From Vulcanimicrobiota bacterium (GTDB lineage: Bacteria > Vulcanimicrobiota > Vulcanimicrobiia > Vulcanimicrobiales > Vulcanimicrobiaceae), in NCBI GenBank assembly GCA_013036095.1, contig JAAXCW010000002.1:280053-344052 (forward strand): a DNA stretch of 64,000 nucleotides, in the 5' to 3' direction. The notes under the pieces are model-generated. The model did not search any database, was not told where the DNA came from, and saw only the letters and a program-made list of their open reading frames with translations. Each line of letters opens with the position of its first letter. Position 1 is the stretch's first letter. Positions 58,415-64,000 of this stretch are shown piece by piece. The translations under genes and the position numbers were made by a program.

Positions 58415-58555
58415 ATGGAAGAGATTCAGATTACGGATTGCCCGGCCTGCGGCCACGCAATGAGCAGCCATCACGGCCACCACTGCAAAGACTGCGAACG
58501 TGACGGCGTTGAGTGCGCCGCGCTGGAAGGCGGCGTTGAAAGCCCCGGTGGCTAG
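58415..58555 (+). CDS. 46-residue zinc-ribbon microprotein
   Basis: A short frame beginning M-E-E-I-Q-I-T-D with C-P-A-C-G-H at residues 9-14 and C-K-D-C-E-R at residues 24-29; an extra Cys follows at residue 34. Four cysteines in two pairs, with several His between, fit one zinc ribbon. GGGGAG lies four bases upstream of the ATG. Its stop overlaps the start of the alkyltransferase-like gene, which suggests coupled translation. No family is known to me. Confidence 0.55.
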   Translation: MEEIQITDCPACGHAMSSHHGHHCKDCERDGVECAALEGGVESPGG

Positions 58556-58895
58556 AGCGGCGCGCATACTGGCGCTCGTGCGCGCGATTCCCAAGGGTTT
58601 TGTGCAGACCTACGCTGATATCGACCCGCACGCACCGCGGCTCGTGGGACATATTCTTGCGACGACCACGCACGACGTTCCGTGGCATCGCGTGGTTCGT
58701 TCGGACGGCGCGGTCACTCAAGGACGCAGGCAACTCGCGCGGCTTCGAAAGGAAGGCGTGCCGATGCGCGGCAAGCGCGTCGACCTAAGCGCAGCTCGAT
58801 TGCCACGCGGCATAACGCTCGCGGTGACGGCTAGCGCCGATCGAGGAAATCCACGACAACCCACGCCGACGCGGCGATCGCGAACGTCTCGATAG
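58548..58895 (+). CDS. Alkyltransferase-like protein (PWHRV type)
   Basis: A 115-residue protein of the O6-alkylguanine-DNA alkyltransferase DNA-binding-domain family. It shows V-R-A-I-P-K-G-F-V-Q-T-Y-A-D-I, H-I-L-A-T-T and V-P-W-H-R-V-V-R-S-D-G-A-V. The active-site Cys of MGMT is Trp here (P-W-H-R-V instead of P-C-H-R-V), the mark of ATL proteins, which bind O6-alkylguanine and hand it to nucleotide excision repair. GTG start at 58548 inside the microprotein gene. The last 65 bases overlap the convergent DoxX-like gene. Confidence 0.85.
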   Translation: MARAARILALVRAIPKGFVQTYADIDPHAPRLVGHILATTTHDVPWHRVVRSDGAVTQGRRQLARLRKEGVPMRGKRVDLSAARLPRGITLAVTASADRGNPRQPTPTRRSRTSR

Positions 58896-59604
58896 CTTCC
58901 GACCAGTTCTCAAAGCTACGGGGAGCGGCAACAAGCGCCGGGACCCATACCAGTAAACCGAAACCCACGAGCATGACCGTGGTCAATCGAGCTGCGAGCC
59001 GGGCCATAAAACCGGTCAGGAGGGCTATACCGGCAAGAGCAAACGCGGCCGTCGTTGCGATCGCCCAAAAGGTTTGCCCGGGCGGAATCCATTTGGGAAC
59101 CAAACTCGCCGTCGCAGAGAGATAGAACAGCTGCTCCAGTGCGAATGATATGAGGCAGACAGCGAACGCGTAATAGCCGATCCTAGCCCATTGCTCGGTG
59201 CGCGCCGGAGCAATCGAACCGGAATACGCATAGACGATCAACGCTGGTACTGCGAGCGAAAACTGTTCGAAGAAATTACCATAACCGTTGTACACGAGCG
59301 GATGCGCGATGATGGCCGGCAGCCCCAGCAGAGCGAAGACGAAGTAAACCACACCAACCGCGACGGCGCCGGCCCGGGCTTTTCTCGGCCACAAAATGGC
59401 TGCGCCCCCGACGATCTCGATGGTGGCCACAATGTATGTAAGCATCTCGCGCTGAGGAGCGTGCGCGAGCGCTCTGACTTGCTGCCACGTATTGATGTCG
59501 TGGAATGCAAAGGCGCAGATGCCGAACGCAATCGCCGCCAAGCCGTACACATAACGCCCAAGCGAATACTTCACTGTCGGAATATACCGAGAGGTGGCCG
59601 CCAT
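58831..59604 (-). CDS. DoxX-like membrane protein
   Basis: A 257-residue membrane protein with about eight hydrophobic segments. The first half has Y-G-L-A-A-I-A-F-G-I-C-A-F-A-F-H-D, V-E-I-V-G-G-A-A-I-L-W-P-R and V-Y-F-V-F-A-L-L-G-L-P, typical of DoxX/SURF-type four-helix proteins; the second half looks like a partial repeat. DoxX-like proteins act in redox or sulfur metabolism in some bacteria. The exact role here is unknown. Confidence 0.72.
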   Translation of the reverse strand: MAATSRYIPTVKYSLGRYVYGLAAIAFGICAFAFHDINTWQQVRALAHAPQREMLTYIVATIEIVGGAAILWPRKARAGAVAVGVVYFVFALLGLPAIIAHPLVYNGYGNFFEQFSLAVPALIVYAYSGSIAPARTEQWARIGYYAFAVCLISFALEQLFYLSATASLVPKWIPPGQTFWAIATTAAFALAGIALLTGFMARLAARLTTVMLVGFGLLVWVPALVAAPRSFENWSEAIETFAIAASAWVVVDFLDRR

Positions 59605-59627
59605 ACCCCTTCGAAAGTCGAAACTTG

Positions 59628-60134
59628 ATGAGCAGACCTGGTTACTGGCTGGCGATTTTGGCATTATCAAGCACGGCGATCACACGAGGCGCCGCCCTTT
59701 CGCAGGATCTACATTTTAAGGCGCCTCCCGGTTGGGTGCGCGAACATTCGGCTGCGGCTCAAAGGCTCTCGAGGGGTTCTTCTTTCGAGATCGAGGGCTG
59801 GCTGAAACCAAAAGGGCTCAAAGAGTTCGGCAAACCGCTCTCGATGATCGTCATTTCCAACGTACGTCCCGGTTGGACGTTTCACGATTTCGTCAAACGC
59901 GCATCGCGCCACATGACCAATGTCCACCGCTCGACGATTACTCTTTGCAACAATACTCGCGCCGGATACCTAACCGGCACGCGGACGATTCGAGACCTGT
60001 TGAGCGACGTCGAGGCGGTTTTCGTGAGCTCCGGTCATACGAGCTATCTCGTGGAGTACTCTCGCCCCCAGTCAGATCCCAAAGACGGCGCAGCTGAGGC
60101 CGCCATTCGAGGACTTTGCCCTAGAAAGACATGA
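59628..60134 (+). CDS. Small secreted protein of unknown function
   Basis: A 168-residue protein with a signal peptide (L-A-I-L-A-L-S-S-T-A-I-T) and a body reading F-K-A-P-P-G-W-V-R-E, W-L-K-P-K-G and S-S-G-H-T-S-Y-L-V-E-Y. The pattern resembles small exported beta-sandwich proteins (PsbP-like group), but the match is weak. It starts 24 bases from the divergent DoxX-like gene. Confidence 0.65.
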   Translation: MSRPGYWLAILALSSTAITRGAALSQDLHFKAPPGWVREHSAAAQRLSRGSSFEIEGWLKPKGLKEFGKPLSMIVISNVRPGWTFHDFVKRASRHMTNVHRSTITLCNNTRAGYLTGTRTIRDLLSDVEAVFVSSGHTSYLVEYSRPQSDPKDGAAEAAIRGLCPRKT

Positions 60135-60161
60135 CAGCTCCGCAGCCAAGGTGACGTCAGC

Positions 60162-60983
60162 GTGATCGTTCATCTGATTGACGGAACCTACGAGCTCTTC
60201 CGCCATTTTTACGGGTTGCGTCGCGCCCCGAGCGATAAGCAGCGGCGGTTCGGGGCGGTTATCGGCGTGCTCAACACCGTGCTGCAGATGATTGAGGACG
60301 GAGCAACGCACCTTGGCGTCGCCACCGATCATGTTATCGAATCTTTCCGCAACGAGCTCTGGAATGGGTACAAAACCGGCCAGGGGATAGACCCTGCGTT
60401 GTTTGCTCAGTTCGAGCCGCTCGAGGACGCGCTGCGCGCGATGGGGATTTCAGTGTGGGCAACGGTCGAGCTCGAGGCCGATGATGCGCTTGCCTCGGCG
60501 GCAGCAATTGCGTCAAACGATTCCCGCGTTCAAAAAATTTGCATTTGGACGCCCGATAAAGATCTCGCGCAATGCGTCTGCGACGATCGCATTGTGCAAG
60601 TTGATCGAAGGACCAAGGTCGTCCGGAACGCTGATGGCGTCCGGGCGAAGTTTGGTGTCAGTCCCGAACTGATTCCGGACTATCTTGCGCTAGTCGGTGA
60701 CGCCGCGGATGGTTATCCCGGCATACCGGGGATCGGAGCGAAGACCGCTGCGGCTCTGCTCACCCGCTACGGGCCGATCGAAGTGTTCCCACCGAACGTG
60801 CTGGGCGAGGGTCAGCGGCTCGCGCTGTTATTCAAGCAATTGGCAACCCTTCGAATTGATGCCGGCCTTTTTAGTAATATCGACGAGTTGGATTGGCATG
60901 GACCGGCTCCCATATTCTCCACCGTGTGTGCACAGCTGGGCGCGCCCGAACTCTTTGCGCGCGCTGCGCGAACCCGGAGGTGA
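60162..60983 (+). CDS. Free-standing 5'-3' exonuclease (PolI N-terminal type)
   Basis: A 273-residue protein equal to the 5' nuclease part of DNA polymerase I. It has L-I-D-G-T-Y-E-L-F-R near the start, E-L-E-A-D-D-A-L-A-S-A-A, P-D-K-D-L-A-Q-C-V, and the helix-hairpin-helix I-P-G-I-G-A-K-T-A-A-A-L-L. No polymerase domain follows. Such solo nucleases can process flaps or RNA primers. GTG start at 60162. Confidence 0.87.
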   Translation: MIVHLIDGTYELFRHFYGLRRAPSDKQRRFGAVIGVLNTVLQMIEDGATHLGVATDHVIESFRNELWNGYKTGQGIDPALFAQFEPLEDALRAMGISVWATVELEADDALASAAAIASNDSRVQKICIWTPDKDLAQCVCDDRIVQVDRRTKVVRNADGVRAKFGVSPELIPDYLALVGDAADGYPGIPGIGAKTAAALLTRYGPIEVFPPNVLGEGQRLALLFKQLATLRIDAGLFSNIDELDWHGPAPIFSTVCAQLGAPELFARAARTRR

Positions 60984-61512
60984 CGGACTTTCGCCGCTGA
61001 CGCACTTACTGCTTTCGATAACCGCGATCATCCGGCATCGACGAATCGTTGTTTTCAGCCTACCGCAAGCGCTTTGGATGCTGACAGCTCTAGTTACGCT
61101 TATCGCTAACTGGATCAGCTTGTGGGACTTCCACAATCTCCAAACGGTCACGCTAGGCACGATTTTCGTTGGGTTCGTCTTGAGTATTATTCAATATCTG
61201 GTTTGCGCACTCGTTTCGCCCGAGCTGCCCGGCGACTCCGACCTGAGAGCGTACAATGCACGGCAAGGCCGAACCTATATCGGCGCGTCCGCAGCGCTGG
61301 TAATTTGTTCGCTGTTTGCAAACGCAATGGCGGGGTCCAGTCTGGGCATTCAGAACTGGGCACGTGAAAACACCTTCGTGTTAGCGATGGTTCCGGTGGT
61401 TTTTCTTCCGCTGATTATCCGAAAACCGTGGCTCGATGCCGTATGTGCGATCGCGATAATAACGCTTTCGGTTTTTTACTTGCTCGTTTATTATCCGGTG
61501 CTTACGCAATAG
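60898..61512 (+). CDS. Multi-pass membrane protein, N-terminus uncertain
   Basis: A 204-residue frame with five hydrophobic segments (for example A-L-V-T-L-I-A-N-W-I-S-L-W-D and G-T-I-F-V-G-F-V-L-S-I-I-Q-Y-L). The family usually begins with a short first helix ending L-G-L-G-L-T-H-L-L; here the text reads L-S-P-L-T-H-L-L-L-S-I, but the only ATG before it (60898) lies inside the exonuclease gene. Either the start is 86 bases inside that gene, or the N-terminus was replaced. Confidence 0.6.
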   Translation: MDRLPYSPPCVHSWARPNSLRALREPGGDGLSPLTHLLLSITAIIRHRRIVVFSLPQALWMLTALVTLIANWISLWDFHNLQTVTLGTIFVGFVLSIIQYLVCALVSPELPGDSDLRAYNARQGRTYIGASAALVICSLFANAMAGSSLGIQNWARENTFVLAMVPVVFLPLIIRKPWLDAVCAIAIITLSVFYLLVYYPVLTQ

Positions 61513-61568
61513 CTGCCGCTCACCGCTTTCAAGTGAATTCTTGCCAATCGTTAAGAGGAGCCGCCCGA

Positions 61569-62450
61569 ATGAAGACCTTGTCAAAAATCCTCGCCTTCGC
61601 TACAACGTTGCTGCTGACAAGTTCGCCCACGTGGGCTTCAACTCCGCAGCCCGTTTCGGTTTTATATGCCGGGTCGCTCGTGACGCCTATGGAAGGCCCA
61701 ATCAAGTCGGCATTAGCGGCACAAGGAATTGATTTTCTGGGCCAGGGAGCCGGCAGCAAGGCGCTTGCGAATCTCATTTCGGCCGGTCTAAAGAACCCTG
61801 ATGTCTTCGTCAGCGTTGACCCAAAACTCGTGATTGGGCTTGGCGCTAAGGTTTCGCGTGCATACACGTTTGCCGGCACAAGCCTGGGAATTGGTTGGTC
61901 GGACAAATCACGGTTTGCTTCGTCTTTTGCGGCCGCGGCCGCGGGAAAGCGCACCCTTCTAGACGCGCTTACAATGAACGGGCTGGTGATTGGCCGCACG
62001 GATCCGAAACTTGATCCCAAGGGCGTCTATACGATCCAGGCTATGACGATTCTCGCCGGAGGGCCGGGGGAAAAACGCATTCTTGGTGACGACGAGAATC
62101 CGGCGCAAACATTTCCGGAAGAGGACTTACTGACGCGCATCGAAACGGGCCAAGCCGACGCTGGATTCTTTTACAAGACCGAAGCGATCGCTCGACATCT
62201 GCATTTCCTCGCGTTACCTGGCGCGGCAGCGATGTCCGACAAGATCACGTACACCATCGCGGTGATGAAGGACGCTCCGCATCCCCACGAGGCAGATGCG
62301 TTCGCGCAATTCATCCTCACCGGTCAGGGAAAAGCTATACTTCAGAAGGCCGGCGTTGAGTATTTGCAGACGCCGCGCGAGGTCGCGTTCGATGCGGGCC
62401 CAAACACTTCGTTGATTCGCGAGTCGCAGCTCAAGCTTAATATGCCATAG
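61569..62450 (+). CDS. Molybdate/tungstate-binding periplasmic protein (WtpA/ModA-like)
   Basis: A 293-residue exported protein with a signal peptide (A-F-A-T-T-L-L-L-T-S-S-P-T-W-A-S). The mature part begins V-L-Y-A-G-S-L-V-T-P-M and has G-Q-G-A-G-S-K-A-L-A-N-L-I and D-A-G-F-F-Y-K-T-E-A, as in the WtpA/ModA substrate-binding proteins. The ABC permease and ATPase are not in the window. GAGGAG lies about nine bases before the ATG. Confidence 0.83.
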   Translation: MKTLSKILAFATTLLLTSSPTWASTPQPVSVLYAGSLVTPMEGPIKSALAAQGIDFLGQGAGSKALANLISAGLKNPDVFVSVDPKLVIGLGAKVSRAYTFAGTSLGIGWSDKSRFASSFAAAAAGKRTLLDALTMNGLVIGRTDPKLDPKGVYTIQAMTILAGGPGEKRILGDDENPAQTFPEEDLLTRIETGQADAGFFYKTEAIARHLHFLALPGAAAMSDKITYTIAVMKDAPHPHEADAFAQFILTGQGKAILQKAGVEYLQTPREVAFDAGPNTSLIRESQLKLNMP

Positions 62451-62482
62451 GCCCGCGATTGTCACTATCCGAAGTAAGAGGC

Positions 62483-62968
62483 ATGCTTAAGTGCTGGTTG
62501 CTTGGCTGCATGGCGTTGGTTTTTCTTTCCGGCTCCACCGCTAATGCACAAGCGCAGCCGCCGCCCATCGATTTGACGGAACTCCAGGCCGCGCCCCCAG
62601 GACACTACGTGCTCATTGGATCCGTACGCGCTCCTTTTCCAGCCGCAACCGCGTTTTGTGTCCCGGCCATTCCGTACACCGATTGGTATTTTGATTCATG
62701 GGGACACCCAGGGAGCGCTCCGTCTTACGATTCGAGATTAGTGTCTTACACTCAGCGAGCGCTGGTTGACACGGAAGGTCATTTTATCTTCGGAGGCCTG
62801 GAGCCCGGCAGGTATATCGTTTGGATCAGCAGTGACCGATTACTCGACGTTCTCACATACGGTCCCTCGACTGCAGGTAGCCCCCTTGAAGGTCAAACGG
62901 CCGAACGAATCAGCAAATATGTTAAACGCGTAGTGCTTGGATACGGCACGGCAACCGTGACATTTTGA
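62483..62968 (+). CDS. Secreted protein of unknown function
   Basis: A 161-residue exported protein (signal L-L-G-C-M-A-L-V-F-L-S-G-S-T-A-N-A). The rest has G-H-Y-V-L-I-G-S-V-R-A-P-F, a beta-rich middle, and G-G-L-E-P-G-R-Y-I-V-W-I-S, like a carboxypeptidase-regulatory-type (transthyretin-like) fold found on surface proteins. A TTG at 62459 could extend it by eight residues. It ends 13 bases from the convergent outer-membrane gene. Confidence 0.6.
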   Translation: MLKCWLLGCMALVFLSGSTANAQAQPPPIDLTELQAAPPGHYVLIGSVRAPFPAATAFCVPAIPYTDWYFDSWGHPGSAPSYDSRLVSYTQRALVDTEGHFIFGGLEPGRYIVWISSDRLLDVLTYGPSTAGSPLEGQTAERISKYVKRVVLGYGTATVTF

Positions 62969-62981
62969 TTCAGCACAAGTA

Positions 62982-64000
62982 TTAGTGCGGCGTCGGTTTA
63001 GCGGCAGGTGACGAAACACCAGAACTAGGCGACGCAGGAAGCGGTTTGGCGCGTTGTTGGCCGCGGATCTGATATTGAATGGAAAAAGACCGCGGCTGTA
63101 AGGGCGTTGTTGCAAGCGCGAAGCTGCCGCCGCCCTGCGTCGGTAACGGGTCGATACCCTGATAGGTAGTAAACAGGCCCGTGTGCGCCCCGAAAATATT
63201 GCCCGCAAAGAGCACCAAATTTCCTCGCGTGGCCTGAAACACCAAGCTTGCATTGTAGATCGTGTACGCCGGCTGATTGGCTGGATTATTCGCTGAAGTG
63301 TACTGGGCATTGAGGTACCAGCCAACCCGTGAATGAGACGCAGCGCTTTGGACGATTAGCCCTCCCCGAGCCACGGGAACGCGTGGAACCTGAATCCCAA
63401 GGCCGTAGTAGCTGCCCGGAAGTAATAACCGCGGATCGAGCGTCGAATAGTAGGAGTTCGTGATCGCGTATGATGGCGAAAGCAGAGCGATCTTCCCGAG
63501 CGAGATCCTTCCGGATATCGTAAACCCTTGGGTTATCCGCGTCTCACCTGAAACCAATTGCGTCACGTAGACATGCGTGGGATCAAAAGGCGTCGAGCCG
63601 CAAACCGTGGGTTGCGCCCAAGTGTTCTGCAGCTGGGCCAGATATTGCGCTAAAGAATCGTTTGGGAAAATGTCCGCTGGTTCGCCGGCGATCGGGACCG
63701 CGCCCTGAATCGCCTGTCCGCCCAAATCCGTACGGAAAGCTTGAAACATAAACGAATTTTTCTTGATGACATGATTCCAGCCCAAGTTATAGTTCAGCGA
63801 CGTCTGGTGCGTGGGCTGGTCGTTAGGCCCGAGGACAAAGACCGATCCGTTGAAGCAATCGTATTGCGCGCTCAGTGGATCACCGATGGCGCGTGCAATG
63901 CTGGGGCCGGGATTGGAGCTACCGACGCCAATTCCAAGGTTGAAGCTATCCGCTGATTGCGGTCGCCAGTTCGCCGAGCTGGACGCCTCGATGGTGCTCC
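62982..64000 (-). CDS. TonB-dependent receptor-like outer-membrane protein, C-terminal part
   Basis: The leftward frame is open from 64000 to the stop at 62982, so at least 340 residues of a longer protein are present. It contains repeated beta-strand sequences (Y-N-L-G-W-N-H-V-I, S-P-S-Y-A-I-T-N-S-Y-Y, N-L-V-L-F-A-G-N-I-F-G) typical of a barrel, and a Pro/Ser-rich tail in place of the usual terminal Phe. The plug domain and N-terminus lie outside the window. The ligand is unknown. Confidence 0.75.
   Translation of the reverse strand, partial: STIEASSSANWRPQSADSFNLGIGVGSSNPGPSIARAIGDPLSAQYDCFNGSVFVLGPNDQPTHQTSLNYNLGWNHVIKKNSFMFQAFRTDLGGQAIQGAVPIAGEPADIFPNDSLAQYLAQLQNTWAQPTVCGSTPFDPTHVYVTQLVSGETRITQGFTISGRISLGKIALLSPSYAITNSYYSTLDPRLLLPGSYYGLGIQVPRVPVARGGLIVQSAASHSRVGWYLNAQYTSANNPANQPAYTIYNASLVFQATRGNLVLFAGNIFGAHTGLFTTYQGIDPLPTQGGGSFALATTPLQPRSFSIQYQIRGQQRAKPLPASPSSGVSSPAAKPTPH

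Noticed and set aside
58548..58895. Active O6-alkylguanine methyltransferase
   Set aside because: The active-site Cys is replaced by Trp (P-W-H-R-V), so it cannot accept the alkyl group; it is an ATL protein.

Overview
The window is a 64 kb piece of a high-GC (roughly 60%), gene-dense bacterial chromosome with a Gram-negative-type envelope. Evidence for the envelope is a TonB-receptor-like outer-membrane protein at the right edge, porin-like barrels, YceI, BON-domain and PF04185 lipoproteins, and many secreted proteins with short signal peptides. GTG and TTG starts are common and 1-11 nt gene overlaps (ATGA/GTGA) are frequent. Two adjacent tRNA genes lack encoded CCA. I see no rRNA, CRISPR array, prophage or complete insertion sequence. 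The mix of very small secreted proteins, copper proteins and unfamiliar paralogs suggests an uncultured soil-type phylum such as Eremiobacterota/WPS-2, but that placement is inference and has low confidence.

Left part (1-14 kb): purB (partial) and holA face a GT39-type glycosyltransferase. A leftward unit ribBA-ribH-zinc-ribbon-mtnA follows, ending in an unusual RNA region (3396-3574) with a tRNA-like fold, a long inverted repeat and a terminator. RibBA carries its own N-terminal XRE-type helix-turn-helix, and a near-perfect palindrome sits on its probable promoter. A second riboflavin unit (ribD-ribE-thioesterase-two medium-chain dehydrogenases) lies at 8.5-12.6 kb, next to a tandem pair of unknown secreted paralogs. 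A comF gene and an alpha/beta hydrolase follow.

Middle (13-29 kb): one long leftward series combines surface-polysaccharide genes (GT4 glycosyltransferase, toroid glycosidase-like protein, WecG/TagA-type transferase, sugar nucleotidyltransferase), the aspartate/lysine/diaminopimelate branch (lysC, asd, dapA, dapB), a DUF4760-like membrane protein and a UvrD/PcrA helicase. A PF04185 phosphoesterase, YceI, a VOC protein, a second DUF4760-like protein, a second nucleotidyltransferase and tRNA-Gln/tRNA-Glu follow.

Right part (29-64 kb): accessory envelope and redox functions. The most striking locus is a three-gene operon (29505-31791) whose central protein joins a CxxCH heme site, a beta-barrel-like body and a C-terminal CuA centre, followed by a second, free-standing CuA protein. 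Further right are a PDZ/multi-membrane/GAF-like sensor without an output domain, two M61 peptidases with a phosphoesterase, two MFS transporters, a Vgb-like propeller, an orphan MbcA/ParS-like antitoxin beside a STAS protein with a possible ATT start, two more cupredoxins, OsmC, tandem aspartyl proteases, thymidine kinase, pyrophosphatase, a histone-H1-like basic protein, an alkyltransferase-like (PWHRV) repair protein, a free-standing 5'-3' exonuclease and a tungstate/molybdate-binding protein. No gene-free stretch exceeds about 300 bases; the longest ones hold the tRNA-like RNA (3401-3593), a pseudoknot candidate (24511-24711) and a divergent control region with a perfect palindrome (31792-32057).
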